Assembly (NCBI GenBank): GCA_934486735.1 | Contig: CAKSQL010000006.1 | Coordinates: 29,543-93,542 of the forward strand | Direction: 5' to 3' | Origin: an uncultured Clostridia bacterium | GTDB lineage: Bacteria > Bacillota > Clostridia > UBA1381 | Length of the DNA: 64,000 nucleotides | In this document: in pieces, positions 16,962 through 28,300 of the stretch | Numbering within the stretch: the first letter of the stretch is position 1 | Layout: each line of letters opens with the position of its first letter | Notes under the pieces: model-generated | Database searches by the model: none | What the model saw: only the letters and a program-made list of their open reading frames with translations | What the model was told of the DNA's origin: nothing | Program-made: the position numbers and the translations under genes

Positions 16962-19900
16962 ATGAAGAAGTTTATTTGTTTATTGCTGGCGGCGCAAATG
17001 ATGTGCGGAGCAGTTGCTCACGCACAGATAGATTGCTTGTACATAAACGAAAAAACAGCTGTGACAATCAAGTTTCAGCTGCCTGAAAAATGCGAGGGTG
17101 ACTATTATTCAATTTATGTTTTAAATCCGCAAAAAACAAAGGATAACTTAATATCCGAAATAACCGAAAATGATGTTCAGTATTATGCCCAGGGAGAATA
17201 TAAAAAAGGCGGAGCTTCGATAAGCTTCGGCATCAACTCCGGCCTTTTGGGAAGTTCGGGAGAGTACATACTACCGGTAATAGTGAAATCCGGAGACTAT
17301 GAGGAAAAAAGCATGTTTTATGCATATCCTGATTCTGTACGCCGGGAGCTTTTGGATGAAGTAAATCAAAAAAGACAGGATGACATTGACACTTTATGTC
17401 AAAGGATTGTCGAGATGTTCAATATCGGAAATTTTGAAATTTATAACAAGGTTTCCGATAAAACCTCACTTGCAAAAAAGCTTTTCAGCGTGCTTGGCAA
17501 AACAGAAGCGACAGATGAAAATATTGTTTCATATATGAAGCAGGCAACGGTTTTGGAGGGAATAAAAACAGGTGAGATGAAGCTTTTTGAGAATGGAGTA
17601 CTTGCCGACGACGGCGTTATCGGCGTAGATGATAATATACAAAAGCTTTCGAAAGTCATTAAGAATATAAATGACATTGCCAAAGAAGCAGAAAACCGCG
17701 ATTGGAGCAATACGGAAGATTTGAAGAATGCAATATGCAGCAGCCTTATCACTGCGGCGATATACAAAAATCAAGCTATGGGATACGGACATATAGAGGA
17801 AATTTTGATATCCAACACTGATTTTTTGCAGAAAAACGGTTTTAATGTAGACAGCTATAAGGCATCTCAAAAGGATAAGGTCGGACAGGCACTCATCGCC
17901 GGCGGAGAAAAGTCTTTTGAGGAAATGATAAAGGCGGTCAACTCGTATTCGGCAGCATATAAATCAAGCGCGGATTCAAAACCGAAGGACAGCTCGTCAT
18001 CTTCAAGCGGATATAGCGGAAATACAACCGGAATCGTCTCGGGAAACAAAAAGTCAGATTCGAAACAGACGGATAAGTTTAAGTTTACCGATTTGGATCA
18101 GGCGGAATGGGCAAGAGAAAAAATAAATGCATTACTCGAAAAAGGAATTGTAGCAAAAAGCGAGGACGGGAAATTTTATCCTTCACGCTTGATTACAAGA
18201 GCAGAATTTACCAAGCTCACTGTCGAGGCTTTAAATATCATGGTTGATGCACCGAACAGCTTTGCCGATGTCGGAGATGATGAATGGTTTGCTCCGTACA
18301 TAAATCGAGGCGTGGCTGCCGGAATTATATTCGGAGACGGTGAAAATTTCCGGCCGAATGAAAATATTAAAAGACAGGATATCGCTGTAATTTTAAACCG
18401 AGCGCTTGAGTATAAGGGCATAATGCCGGAAAATACCGGAGAGAAAATGAAATTTTCGGATAAGGACAGTATCTCGGATTATGCCGAAAATGCGGTTGAA
18501 TTATTATATCAATACGGAATTATAAACGGAAATGAAAACAATGAATTTTTACCGTTTAACGCTGCCGCAAGGAGCGAAGCGGCGGTAATGATATACGGCG
18601 TAATCAATGCAGCGGACAACGGCTTTAAGGCAAGAAACAATGTCTCCGATAATTCTTCCGCACAAGGGACTGTTCTCAGCTCCAAAACGAGCAGTGCAGC
18701 AGAGCTTATGGCAAGAGCAGGCATTATTTCTGCCGAGACGGTTTCCGAGTTGAATGTAAGCGTGACCAAAGCGGATTTTGCCGAAATAATTGCACGGTAT
18801 GCCGCAAAAGACGGAAACTATTCATACAGCGGAAATGCCGGATTTCAGGATGTGACCCGGGATACTCCGAATGCCGGATATATCGAACAGATGACGGAGC
18901 TGGGATATTTTGAAAGGGTAAGCTTTTATCATCCGAACGACTATATCAACGGCATCGATGCGCTTAAAGCTGTTATGAATGTGCTGGGATACGGAATGAT
19001 TTTGAAAAGCGACAATGACTATCTTAATAAAGCGTCGTCTTTGGGTATTACAAAATCAGTTTCGGTTTCACAAGACCCTATATCAAAGGGAGATATTATC
19101 AGATTGTTCGAAAACAGTCTGACTGCAAACGTAGTGACGGTATCTGCCGAAAACGGCAGTATTTCCTTAAAAGAAGGGGAAACCTTTCTTGAAAGTTATC
19201 ATAACATAATCCTGTTAAAGGGAATAATGAACGGTAATTTCATAACATCCTACAATACAAGTATCAAACCGAGAAAGAATATGATATTGATTGATTCCAT
19301 GGAATTTGAGGTTGACGATGACTTGTATTATATAAATGATTATCTCGGATATTATCTTGAACTGGCGTATGATAAGGATACTGAAAAAGCAGTCGGCTTC
19401 AGAGCCTTAAACAATGAGGAAATTGTGATACCGGACAGGAATTTGGTTGAATATTCCAACGGAAAAATCTACTATGAAGAAGATATGAAGCAAAAAAGCG
19501 TAACAATTCCCAAGGATGCAATAGTGGTGTACAACGGTGTGGTTTCGGAACAATATGATGAGGATATCTTCGATATTGAGACGGGAAGCGTTGAATTGGT
19601 TGCGGCAAAGGGTGGCAATTATAATGTTATAAAGGTATATGACTACAAAAGCTTTGCCGTAAACGGAATTACAGACGAGAAAATGTATTCGAGAAATAAT
19701 GAAACAATTTTGCTTGACGATTATGATAATGTTATTGTCAGAGACGGCAGCGGCGGAATAGTAAAAATTTCGGATATCGGAGCCGGCGATATTGCATCGG
19801 TTGCCGAAAGCAAGGACAAAAAGCAAATAATCATTATTGACAGCAAAACGAAAAAAACAGGAAAAATAAACAATATTGACAAGTCCGAAAAGCAGGTATC

Positions 19901-21215
19901 CGTTGACGGAACAAAGCTTAACTATTTAAAGAACAGCGGAATAGAGCTTGCGCAGGTCTCGTACAGCGGAACATTTTATCTTGATTTTAAAGGAAATGTT
20001 GCATATGCCGACTTTTCAGGAAAAGACGGCTGGCGGTATGCATATCTGATTAAAGCGGTTTACGATTCGGCAGAGGGAAAAGCCTTTATTAAAATTTTCA
20101 ATGACAACGGCGAATTTGAAAATATAGAACAGGAATCGGAAATTGTAATTGATGGGACAAAAACAGCTCCGAACGAAATTGATAACAGCTTTTTACATAA
20201 TACGGCAGGGGAACTGACTGAGGAAAACCAACCTCAGATTATTAAGTACAGGCAAAAATCAGACGGAACTCTTTCCTATATAGATACTGCATATAAAGCA
20301 CCGGGAGAGGACGAGCAATCGCTTTCGGTGAACCGTGATGTATATAATACTACGCGTATCTACAATCCGGTAACGAACCGTCTTGCCGAATCGAGAAACG
20401 ATCCGACAGGCTATGTCGAAAATTCCATGCTTTTGGACGAGAACACAAAAGTATTTATGCTCCCGAAAGAAAATGAAATTGCATTTAATGAGGATGATTA
20501 TTCAATAACGTCCTTATCGTGGTTCGAGGGCAGAAGCAAGAGTGTAAACGGCCCCGTCTGGGCATACGATATGGATTATTCAAACGGCGGAAGAGTCGGT
20601 GCGCTGGCATTTCCGAGCGATCAAGGCGGAAATGAAATCAGTGCACGCACAATGTTTTATATCACAGAGGTAAGCGAAAGCGTAAACAGTGATAATGAAA
20701 TAATCATGTCAATCACCGGATATGATTACAATTCGGCATCGGAAAAGACATTGTACAGCTACAGCAAGAAAAACATTTTTGAGGGACTTAAGGCAGGAGA
20801 CTTTATCCGATATCATATCGACGGGAACGGCAAGGTTGATTTGATAAGCTCGGAACTCGATTGGGAAACTGCCGCACTGGGATACAGGACTTGCCCGTTT
20901 ACGACCGATAATGACGGAAGCTGGACAGGCGATGCGCTCGTGGCATGTCATTACTCGATTTTAACGAATAAAGACGGAAAATATGTAAGCTTTGCGGATT
21001 CGATAGAATACGAGGGCGGAAAAATCAAAAGAGGAAATATGATATTTGATTGCAGCAATGCAAATATCATGAGATTTAATACAAGGACGGGAAAAACAGA
21101 TAAGATTTCACCGGATGAGCTTAACGATTATCTGTATGAGACAAATAAGTCAGCAAGAATTTTTATATATGTCTCCGCAACTGCGCTGAAGAGCGCCGTT
21201 GTATACGAATTTTAA
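16962..21215 (+). CDS. Large secreted SLH-domain protein (fused form of two locus B proteins)
   Basis: About 1,418 residues. The ATG at 16962 opens the signal peptide (MKKFICLLLAAQMMCGAVAH) and is well spaced from GGAAGG; an ATG at 16953 overlaps the previous stop. A beta domain and a helical region precede a Ser-rich linker (near 345-355), three SLH repeats (about 375-550, e.g. FADVGDDEWFAPYINRGVAA), further SLH-like helices, and a long beta-rich C-terminal half of unknown fold. The first 550 residues correspond in layout to the protein at 58060 and the rest to the protein at 55563, which are separate adjacent genes in locus B. No catalytic residues are recognised. An S-layer or scaffold role for the hydrolases is inferred from context. 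Confidence 0.82.
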   Translation: MKKFICLLLAAQMMCGAVAHAQIDCLYINEKTAVTIKFQLPEKCEGDYYSIYVLNPQKTKDNLISEITENDVQYYAQGEYKKGGASISFGINSGLLGSSGEYILPVIVKSGDYEEKSMFYAYPDSVRRELLDEVNQKRQDDIDTLCQRIVEMFNIGNFEIYNKVSDKTSLAKKLFSVLGKTEATDENIVSYMKQATVLEGIKTGEMKLFENGVLADDGVIGVDDNIQKLSKVIKNINDIAKEAENRDWSNTEDLKNAICSSLITAAIYKNQAMGYGHIEEILISNTDFLQKNGFNVDSYKASQKDKVGQALIAGGEKSFEEMIKAVNSYSAAYKSSADSKPKDSSSSSSGYSGNTTGIVSGNKKSDSKQTDKFKFTDLDQAEWAREKINALLEKGIVAKSEDGKFYPSRLITRAEFTKLTVEALNIMVDAPNSFADVGDDEWFAPYINRGVAAGIIFGDGENFRPNENIKRQDIAVILNRALEYKGIMPENTGEKMKFSDKDSISDYAENAVELLYQYGIINGNENNEFLPFNAAARSEAAVMIYGVINAADNGFKARNNVSDNSSAQGTVLSSKTSSAAELMARAGIISAETVSELNVSVTKADFAEIIARYAAKDGNYSYSGNAGFQDVTRDTPNAGYIEQMTELGYFERVSFYHPNDYINGIDALKAVMNVLGYGMILKSDNDYLNKASSLGITKSVSVSQDPISKGDIIRLFENSLTANVVTVSAENGSISLKEGETFLESYHNIILLKGIMNGNFITSYNTSIKPRKNMILIDSMEFEVDDDLYYINDYLGYYLELAYDKDTEKAVGFRALNNEEIVIPDRNLVEYSNGKIYYEEDMKQKSVTIPKDAIVVYNGVVSEQYDEDIFDIETGSVELVAAKGGNYNVIKVYDYKSFAVNGITDEKMYSRNNETILLDDYDNVIVRDGSGGIVKISDIGAGDIASVAESKDKKQIIIIDSKTKKTGKINNIDKSEKQVSVDGTKLNYLKNSGIELAQVSYSGTFYLDFKGNVAYADFSGKDGWRYAYLIKAVYDSAEGKAFIKIFNDNGEFENIEQESEIVIDGTKTAPNEIDNSFLHNTAGELTEENQPQIIKYRQKSDGTLSYIDTAYKAPGEDEQSLSVNRDVYNTTRIYNPVTNRLAESRNDPTGYVENSMLLDENTKVFMLPKENEIAFNEDDYSITSLSWFEGRSKSVNGPVWAYDMDYSNGGRVGALAFPSDQGGNEISARTMFYITEVSESVNSDNEIIMSITGYDYNSASEKTLYSYSKKNIFEGLKAGDFIRYHIDGNGKVDLISSELDWETAALGYRTCPFTTDNDGSWTGDALVACHYSILTNKDGKYVSFADSIEYEGGKIKRGNMIFDCSNANIMRFNTRTGKTDKISPDELNDYLYETNKSARIFIYVSATALKSAVVYEF

Positions 21216-21225
21216 TTTGTGCAGT

Positions 21226-21261
21226 ACCGAAACCGCAAAAATTTAATTCTGCGGTTTCGGT
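21226..21261 (+). other. Intercistronic hairpin without T tract
   Basis: A perfect 12-bp GC-rich stem (21226-21237 with 21250-21261) lies just after the SLH gene and is not followed by T residues. A second, weaker stem (GGAAATATC/GATATTTCC, about 21271-21312) follows before the next ribosome binding site. Such structures more often mark RNA processing or differential stability than termination. Confidence 0.6.
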
Positions 21262-21348
21262 CTGAGATGCGGAAATATCTGTAAAAAAAAATTGCCGATA
21301 TGCCGATATTTCCGTAATAAAAAGCTATAAGCAGGAGGTAATTAAAAA

Positions 21349-24300
21349 ATGAAAAGAAAAACAGCAATTATTTTGTCGGCAGCAATGGTATTGTCGTATG
21401 GCAATATAGGATTTGCGAAGCAAGAAATATCCGGATCCATAAAGGTTGTTGACAGCAGCGGAAACCCGATTTATGATTTTTCGGGTCTTGGCGAAATAAA
21501 CGGAAGTGTGAGCCTTTCCAAAGCAGCGGATAAGAATGCGGAGGTTTTTGTGGCTGCATACGGAACGGACAATAATTTGTTATCGGTTCGGGAATATCCG
21601 CTTGCGGCAGGAGAAACAACAGTTGATTTCAGCCTGACAGCCGAAGCGGCAAGCTCGCTGAAAGCTTATGTCTGGAGTGAAAATCAAGTCCCGATAACAA
21701 ATACAATCGAGGTGAAAAAGCCGGAAATAACATCTGCCGAAGTACGCGGAATTTATCAGGCAGGTCAGCCGCTCAGAGTTTCGTATTCGGCATATGGAAT
21801 AACGGACGAGGATATCGAAAAATGCAATTGGTATGCCTGCACAGCGATAGACGGCGAGTATATTTTAATGGGAACAGGCATGAAATATTTAACTTCAAAT
21901 GTAGTCAACCAGGGACCGACAGCGGAGGATAATATAAACAATATTGAAGTGAGCAAATATTTCAAAGCGGAAATTGTTCTGAAAAACGGAGAATCATACT
22001 TTACCGAGCCGGTATTCATTGAAAAAATGTATTATGATTTGAATCACTTTGATTACGGAGAATATGAATCTCAGATCAGTGCGCTCAGAAAGACAACAAA
22101 TTCGGATTATAAATTCACTGTCGGAAATCAGGAATTTATACTTCTGGACTCTTTTACATCCTCAGATACTTCAAGATTTAAGATTATGGCGGAAGCAACC
22201 TACGGAAAACATTCGATAGAGAATCTCAACACAACGGTTCTTCCTCAGCTTGATGAAAGAATCGCAGCGCATATTGATATGAATGCTAACCACATAGGAA
22301 GCTTCACCTCGGATTTCAGATATGTAAATATTGCACGCGGGATAAGTATGCCGAGTGTAAGGGATTTAATAAATTACAAAGACATTGTCGGACTGAAGAC
22401 ACATAATATAAATGATGAGTCTCAGCCGGTTTCTTTCGGAACAAACAGCGTTTCGAGATTTGACAGAGATGCCAATTACGAAATTGGGGTAAATTCTGAC
22501 GGAACGGTTGAAATTAACAAAAACTGCTGGAGTCTTTCATATGATATTGCGGAGGCAAGACCTGTTTTTTATATAGACAAAGACTTTTTCAAGGATGTTA
22601 AGCTTGATTTGTCAAAAGCCGGTGCAAAGGTTTTGGAGACTATCCGAAACGAATATTCATATAACGAGCTTTTAAGCTGCGGATATTCGCAAGATGAGCT
22701 TGACATGTACTATAATACAGATGGAAAATCTATATCCGGCGTTGCAATAAACGGAGAAATGGGTTATCAGTGCATATTGAATGCGTCCTGCAATACAATC
22801 GGAGTTGATGAAGCGTATGTTTCCTATAAGTGGAAGATTTCGAATACTGAAACGGGTATATTTGAGGAGGCTGCGGACGGCGATGAATTTGCTCCGAGCA
22901 CTGCTCAGAACGGAAAATTCTTAAAGCTTACAGCGTATCTGCCGAATGGAATGAGTGCTGATTCCGAAACTGTAAAAATAGTCACATATACAGACTTTGA
23001 CGGGAAAATAGACACTCTTGCGGTAAGAGGAATTTACGAAATGGGGCAGCCGCTGTCCGTCGGATATACCGGAACAGGTGTGACCGATGCGGATATAATC
23101 GGTTATAAATGGCTTGTATCGCTAAGCCTTGACGGAGAATATTCACAGGCAGGCACAAATTCTGTACTTTGCACTCCAAATGCAACCTCGGCAGAACAGC
23201 TGCAGAATGTCGAAATAGGAAAATATTATAAAGTGGAAATAACACTTAAAAACGGAGATTCTTACACATCCGAGCCGGTTTATCTTGAGCCGATGCATTG
23301 GCAGGATACATTTTATCACGACAACGGTGATTGGAAATTTGATACAACAAAGCTTGACAATTTAAGAATTGCCACAAATTCGGATTACAAATTCAGCGTG
23401 GACGGGCAGGAGTTTGTTCTTTTGAACACATTCGGAACTTCAGATACATCGAGGTACAAGGTTATTGCCGAAAACACCTACGGAAAGCACATTTATCCGA
23501 ACGGAAATGCAGAAAATAATGCGGACTTCTTGGTATGGATAAAGGCACTTCTTCCGCAGAAAATAGTATCGCACATAGATATGAATGCAAATTTCCCCGG
23601 AAGCTTCACAGGATGGTCGACGTATGAATTGTATACACGCGGAATCGGAGTACCGAGTGTAAAGGATATTACGGACTATAAAGACATCATAGGTGTCAGA
23701 ACGTATAATATTAATGATAAAAGCGCTCCGGTAATGTTCGGAACAAACAGTATGAAGACGGATATCGCAACCGCTTATCGCTTCGGAATTAATTCGGATG
23801 GCGCAGCTGTATACGACACCTTATGCAATGCGGCGATAAATGCCGCGGAGGAAGTCAGACCGGAATTTTATCTTGATAAGGACTTTTTCAAAACCGTAAA
23901 ATTGGATTTGGACAGAACAGGTGTTGTGATTAAAAACATGCTTAAGACCGTTTACACGACAGATGAGCTGAAAGCGGCAGGATATACCGATGAAGATATT
24001 GAAAAATATTTTACAAATAACGGCGACAAGAGCATTTCGGATGCTGAAATATTGGGTGATGTAGGAAATGGAAAGACATTGCATGCATCATGCAGCAGCA
24101 ACGGCGTGAACGATAATGATATCGTTTACAGATGGTATGTTTCGGATAGCGAAAACGGAGAATACATTGAAGTAGCAACCGGCGAAACATTTATACCGAG
24201 CCTGGTATACGACAAAAAGTACTTAAAGCTTGCAGCAGAGCTTCCGACAGGAGAAAGAGCATATTCCGTACCGATTATTTTGAATCTTCTTGACAGCGAA

Positions 24301-25230
24301 TTTACCGGAACAATCGAAAATCTCACTGTAAGAGGAATTTTTAAGGCAGGTCAGCCCTTAAGCTTTGCGTATACTTCGGATACAGTGACCGACAGTGATT
24401 TTGTAAGTTATACATGGTATGTTTCGGACAGCGAGGATGGGGCGTATACACAATGCGGAACGGATAAAGAATATCTGACTCCCAATTACACCCCCGATAT
24501 CGAAATGTCAAAATATTATAAGGTATCGGTAAAGCTTAAAAACGGTGTAACATACTCGTCAGAGCCGATATTTGTCGAAAAAATGCTGTGGTCGGATTAT
24601 TGCTTCCATAATAACGGAGATTACGTATTTGATACGGCGCAGTTTAATTCGTTTATTGAGGAAACCAATCCCGATTACAAATTTACGATAAACGGACAAG
24701 ATTTCATTTTGCTGGACACTTTTGGCAATTCGGATAATTCGAGATACCTTGTAATGGCGGAATATACATACGGAAAGCATAATTTCAGCAGTCTTGAAAA
24801 TGTTATTCTTCCGCAGCTTCCGGAAAGAATATCGAATCATATAGATATGAATGCAAACTTCACAGGCAGCTTTGCAAGCTGGATGGCATTTCTCTTTTCG
24901 ATGAGAGGCATAGGCGTCCCGAGCGTGAAAGATTTGCTTGATTATAAGGATATAATAGGCTATAAGACATATAATCTTGATGAATATAACACACTTGAAG
25001 CGCCGCTTCCGGTGATGTTCGGAACGAACAGTCTTAAAGAAGCATTGCTTTATGAATTTGGTTCAAATTCAGACGGCGAAATGCTTTTCACAACAGAGTG
25101 TAACGGCTTCGGAGGAGACAATTCCGAGGTGCGACCGATGTTCTATCTTGATAAGGACTTTTTCACAGGACTTGATATGGACGAAATCGGAGCAGGGGTG
25201 AAGGTAATTGAAATGATTAATGCGCAGTAA
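21349..25230 (+). CDS. Secreted protein with three copies of an Ig-like plus DUF6273-like module
   Basis: This is a 1,293-residue protein with a signal peptide (MKRKTAIILSAAMVLSYGNI) and a strong AGGAGG ribosome site. After an N-terminal beta domain ending AYVWSENQ, it repeats one unit three times. Each has an Ig-like domain (VRGIYQAGQPL...VTDxDI...W) and a roughly 180-residue module that opens with SDYKFTVxxQEF, contains HIDMNAN, GVPSVKD and YKDIIG, and closes with RPxFYLDKDFF. Modules lie near 22090-22660, 23360-23960 and 24650-25225. The closing motif and overall pattern suggest a distant relative of DUF6273, a domain of secreted Firmicutes proteins. No catalytic residues stand out. Sugar binding or matrix formation is a guess. 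Confidence 0.8.
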   Translation: MKRKTAIILSAAMVLSYGNIGFAKQEISGSIKVVDSSGNPIYDFSGLGEINGSVSLSKAADKNAEVFVAAYGTDNNLLSVREYPLAAGETTVDFSLTAEAASSLKAYVWSENQVPITNTIEVKKPEITSAEVRGIYQAGQPLRVSYSAYGITDEDIEKCNWYACTAIDGEYILMGTGMKYLTSNVVNQGPTAEDNINNIEVSKYFKAEIVLKNGESYFTEPVFIEKMYYDLNHFDYGEYESQISALRKTTNSDYKFTVGNQEFILLDSFTSSDTSRFKIMAEATYGKHSIENLNTTVLPQLDERIAAHIDMNANHIGSFTSDFRYVNIARGISMPSVRDLINYKDIVGLKTHNINDESQPVSFGTNSVSRFDRDANYEIGVNSDGTVEINKNCWSLSYDIAEARPVFYIDKDFFKDVKLDLSKAGAKVLETIRNEYSYNELLSCGYSQDELDMYYNTDGKSISGVAINGEMGYQCILNASCNTIGVDEAYVSYKWKISNTETGIFEEAADGDEFAPSTAQNGKFLKLTAYLPNGMSADSETVKIVTYTDFDGKIDTLAVRGIYEMGQPLSVGYTGTGVTDADIIGYKWLVSLSLDGEYSQAGTNSVLCTPNATSAEQLQNVEIGKYYKVEITLKNGDSYTSEPVYLEPMHWQDTFYHDNGDWKFDTTKLDNLRIATNSDYKFSVDGQEFVLLNTFGTSDTSRYKVIAENTYGKHIYPNGNAENNADFLVWIKALLPQKIVSHIDMNANFPGSFTGWSTYELYTRGIGVPSVKDITDYKDIIGVRTYNINDKSAPVMFGTNSMKTDIATAYRFGINSDGAAVYDTLCNAAINAAEEVRPEFYLDKDFFKTVKLDLDRTGVVIKNMLKTVYTTDELKAAGYTDEDIEKYFTNNGDKSISDAEILGDVGNGKTLHASCSSNGVNDNDIVYRWYVSDSENGEYIEVATGETFIPSLVYDKKYLKLAAELPTGERAYSVPIILNLLDSEFTGTIENLTVRGIFKAGQPLSFAYTSDTVTDSDFVSYTWYVSDSEDGAYTQCGTDKEYLTPNYTPDIEMSKYYKVSVKLKNGVTYSSEPIFVEKMLWSDYCFHNNGDYVFDTAQFNSFIEETNPDYKFTINGQDFILLDTFGNSDNSRYLVMAEYTYGKHNFSSLENVILPQLPERISNHIDMNANFTGSFASWMAFLFSMRGIGVPSVKDLLDYKDIIGYKTYNLDEYNTLEAPLPVMFGTNSLKEALLYEFGSNSDGEMLFTTECNGFGGDNSEVRPMFYLDKDFFTGLDMDEIGAGVKVIEMINAQ

Positions 25231-25276
25231 TTTATAAATCATATTGCTGCAATATTTGATACAGAGAGTCCGATTT

Positions 25277-25310
25277 GAATGAGGTATCTCGGTTTTGTGA
25301 TACCTCATTC
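25277..25310 (+). other. Intercistronic hairpin without T tract
   Basis: A perfect 12-bp stem (GAATGAGGTATC at 25277-25288 with its complement at 25299-25310) and a 10-nt loop lie between two secreted-protein genes. No T tract follows, so readthrough into the next gene is likely. Confidence 0.6.
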
Positions 25311-25349
25311 ATTTGGCTGAAAATATTCAGTGTTAAAAAGGAATGAGAT

Positions 25350-28300
25350 ATGAAAGCTATAAAAAAAGTTTTATTTGCTTTATGTTTTTTTCTCATTGCA
25401 GGCAGTGCCGATGCAGCCGAGAAAAACACAGCCAAAATCTATGATTTAAACGGGAATGAAATATTTGACATTTACGGTTTGGAAAGTATTTCCGGAAGAA
25501 TTGAACTGTCTGAATATGAGAGTGAAGATGTCGACATATATGCGGCGCTTTACGGAGAAACAGAGCTTTTGAGAGTAGAAAAATATTCGCTTGCAAAAGG
25601 GGAGAAAGGGACTGATTTTTCAATTCCTTTGCTGGAAAATGTCCAAAAAATGCGTGTTTTTATTTGGAACGAAAGTCAAGAGCCGATATGCAGCGAAAAA
25701 GAGCTTGGCAGAGAAAAAAGTGTTCGGATAAAGGGAATGTATACTCCGGGACAAATGCTATATATTGAATCGGACAATGAAATCAATAACGCAAAGTGGT
25801 TTGTTTCGGACTGTGCGGACGGAGAATACAGCTTTACCGGAGCAGGATTAAGTATACGAACTCCGCGAACCACATGGAACGGTGCAGAACCGAATATAGA
25901 ATCGGGCAGATATTATATCGCGGAGGTGACGTTGAAAAATGGAGACGTTATAAAAACAAAGCCTGTACATATCCACGGAATGCTTTGGTCCGATTACTGT
26001 TTTCACAACGCCAACAACGACACGTATGTTTTTGACACAGAGCAGTTAAGCACGCTGAGAATTGACACAAATCAGGATTATACATTTACGATAGGCAATC
26101 AAAAATTTATCGTTTTGGATACCTTTGAAAATTCAGATACTTCAAGATATAAGGTAATGGCGGAGTATACCTATGGAAAATATGCTTATCCGATACATAG
26201 CTTTTCTGAGGATAATGAGACAGGTTTCCGGGAATTTGTTTTTAATCAGCTTCCCGAGCAGATTACAAGGCACATAGATACAGAGGCATACTTCATCGGC
26301 AGCTTTTCCGGATGGATGTCTTATGAAGTCTTTAGTATGGGAATAGGGGTGCCGAGTATTAAGGACTTGCTGGATTATAAAGACATCATAGGTGTTAAAA
26401 CATATAATATAAATGATTCCGGGACATCGGTTTCTTTCGGAACAAACAGTCTTTCGGGTACCGACGGACTTCTTTCATATGAAATAGGAACGGATGGCAG
26501 TGATGTCAGCATAGATAAAAACAGCAGATGTTTTTATGAAGCATGCACGGAGGTGAGACCTGTTTTTTATCTTGATAAGAATTTCTTTTATGACGAATGT
26601 GCCGATATAGACAATATGGGAAAAATTACGGCAGCATTTACAGATGCGGAGGATAATTCGGCGGTATTGATGCCGGAATTGAAAAAGGCATTTAATGTAA
26701 GCAATGTACTAAGAGGAAATGAGCTTGAGATTCAGGTTCAAAGCGACAGAGCAAAGCGGGAAACAATCTTGGTCTATTGCGATAATGTTAAAAAATTTCA
26801 TGATACCTTGGTGTTTAAAAGCGAAGAAAAACAAAATGTAAATATAAAAGAATTAACTAACGGAAAGCACGAAATAAAGGTTTACATCAACGGAGTACTT
26901 AAGCTTGATGAGACAATACGTGTTTTGCCCGAAATCAAAACCACTTTGTTTGAAAAAGTTACAAGGCGCCTCGGTATTGCCGGTGCAAATGCAGTTTCGG
27001 AAAATAATGATGCTGCTCAATTGGGAGCGAACAGGCTGGAATTTTCGTGGGATCGCGGAGAAACAAAAAAGGGAATATATAACATAGAATATGAAAAAGA
27101 TATTGAGAAAGCAAAGGAAAGCGGAAGCGAGATTGTTGCTTTGGTAGATTATAACAATAAACTTTACAGCGGCTCTGAAAATCTGCAAAAAGGGCTTAAC
27201 TCAAAAAATGAGATAGACGCATACACAAACTTTGCAAAGGCGATACAAGAAAGATATTCTGACGCTTCTCCCATAAAATATTTTGAAATTTGGAACGAAC
27301 CAAACGGAATGTGGAAAAATAATACCTATAAAAATTATGAGTACCTTACCGAGGTGAGCAGTCTGGGACTTAAACGGAATAATCCCAAGGAAAAGATTGC
27401 GGTCGGTGCGGTGTCCGAGGGTGATCCGAAATTTTTGGAATATATAATGGTAAACGGCGGTTATCCGTATATGGACGCGGTTTCGAATCATCCGTATATA
27501 AGACCGGATAAGGTTGATGAGCGTTACGACGTGATGTTGTCTTGGATGGAGCAGATTATAACCAAATACGGCGGCTGGAAGGAACAGATAATAACCGAGG
27601 TCGGATGGCCGACCCACAGCGGAGGAATCAGTCAGGAGCAAGCAGCAATTGAGCTTGTTAAGCAAGCGGCTGCGGCTGATTATTATGACATTGAAATAAA
27701 TCAATATTATTGTAATTCGGACAGCGTTACAAATTATTCAAGCTCGCATGCTGAGGATAATTTCGGCATTTTTTATAATACATACGGAGAGTTTAAGCCG
27801 TCCGCATACACGATAAGTGCATTCGCCAGCGAAACCGTCGGAGCAATTTTCTGCGGAAAAATTTTATTTGAAGATAAGGATATACAATGCTATTCATATC
27901 TGCGCAACAATGAATTGTCTTGCATCATTTGGTCAAAGTCGGGAAACAAAAGCATTTCATTCGAAGGCGAGATTCTGAATGCTTCGGATATGAACGGCAA
28001 CTCTATCGGCAGCGGATGCGAATTTGAAATAGGAGAAGCTCCGATTTATCTTCATGGACTGTCCGAAAAATGGATTGTAAATTCACTTGCGGAGAATATT
28101 CAAAATTACATAAGCTTGTATATTCAAAGCAGTGCTTTTGATGAAAGCAGGAACAGCAAGGGTTTTGCAAAGGCAGCACAATTGCTTTTGTCGGGAGCTG
28201 AAAGAGCAAAAGCGTTGTCTCAAAAAGAAGGTTTAAGCGCACAGGATATTTTTTCGGCACTGGTTAATCATTACAAAATCGGAATCGAAATAATCAATAT

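Noticed and set aside
16962..21215. Reading the large SLH protein as an enzyme
   Set aside because: No catalytic motif of any glycosidase, lyase or protease family was seen in the C-terminal half; kept as a surface protein of unknown function.
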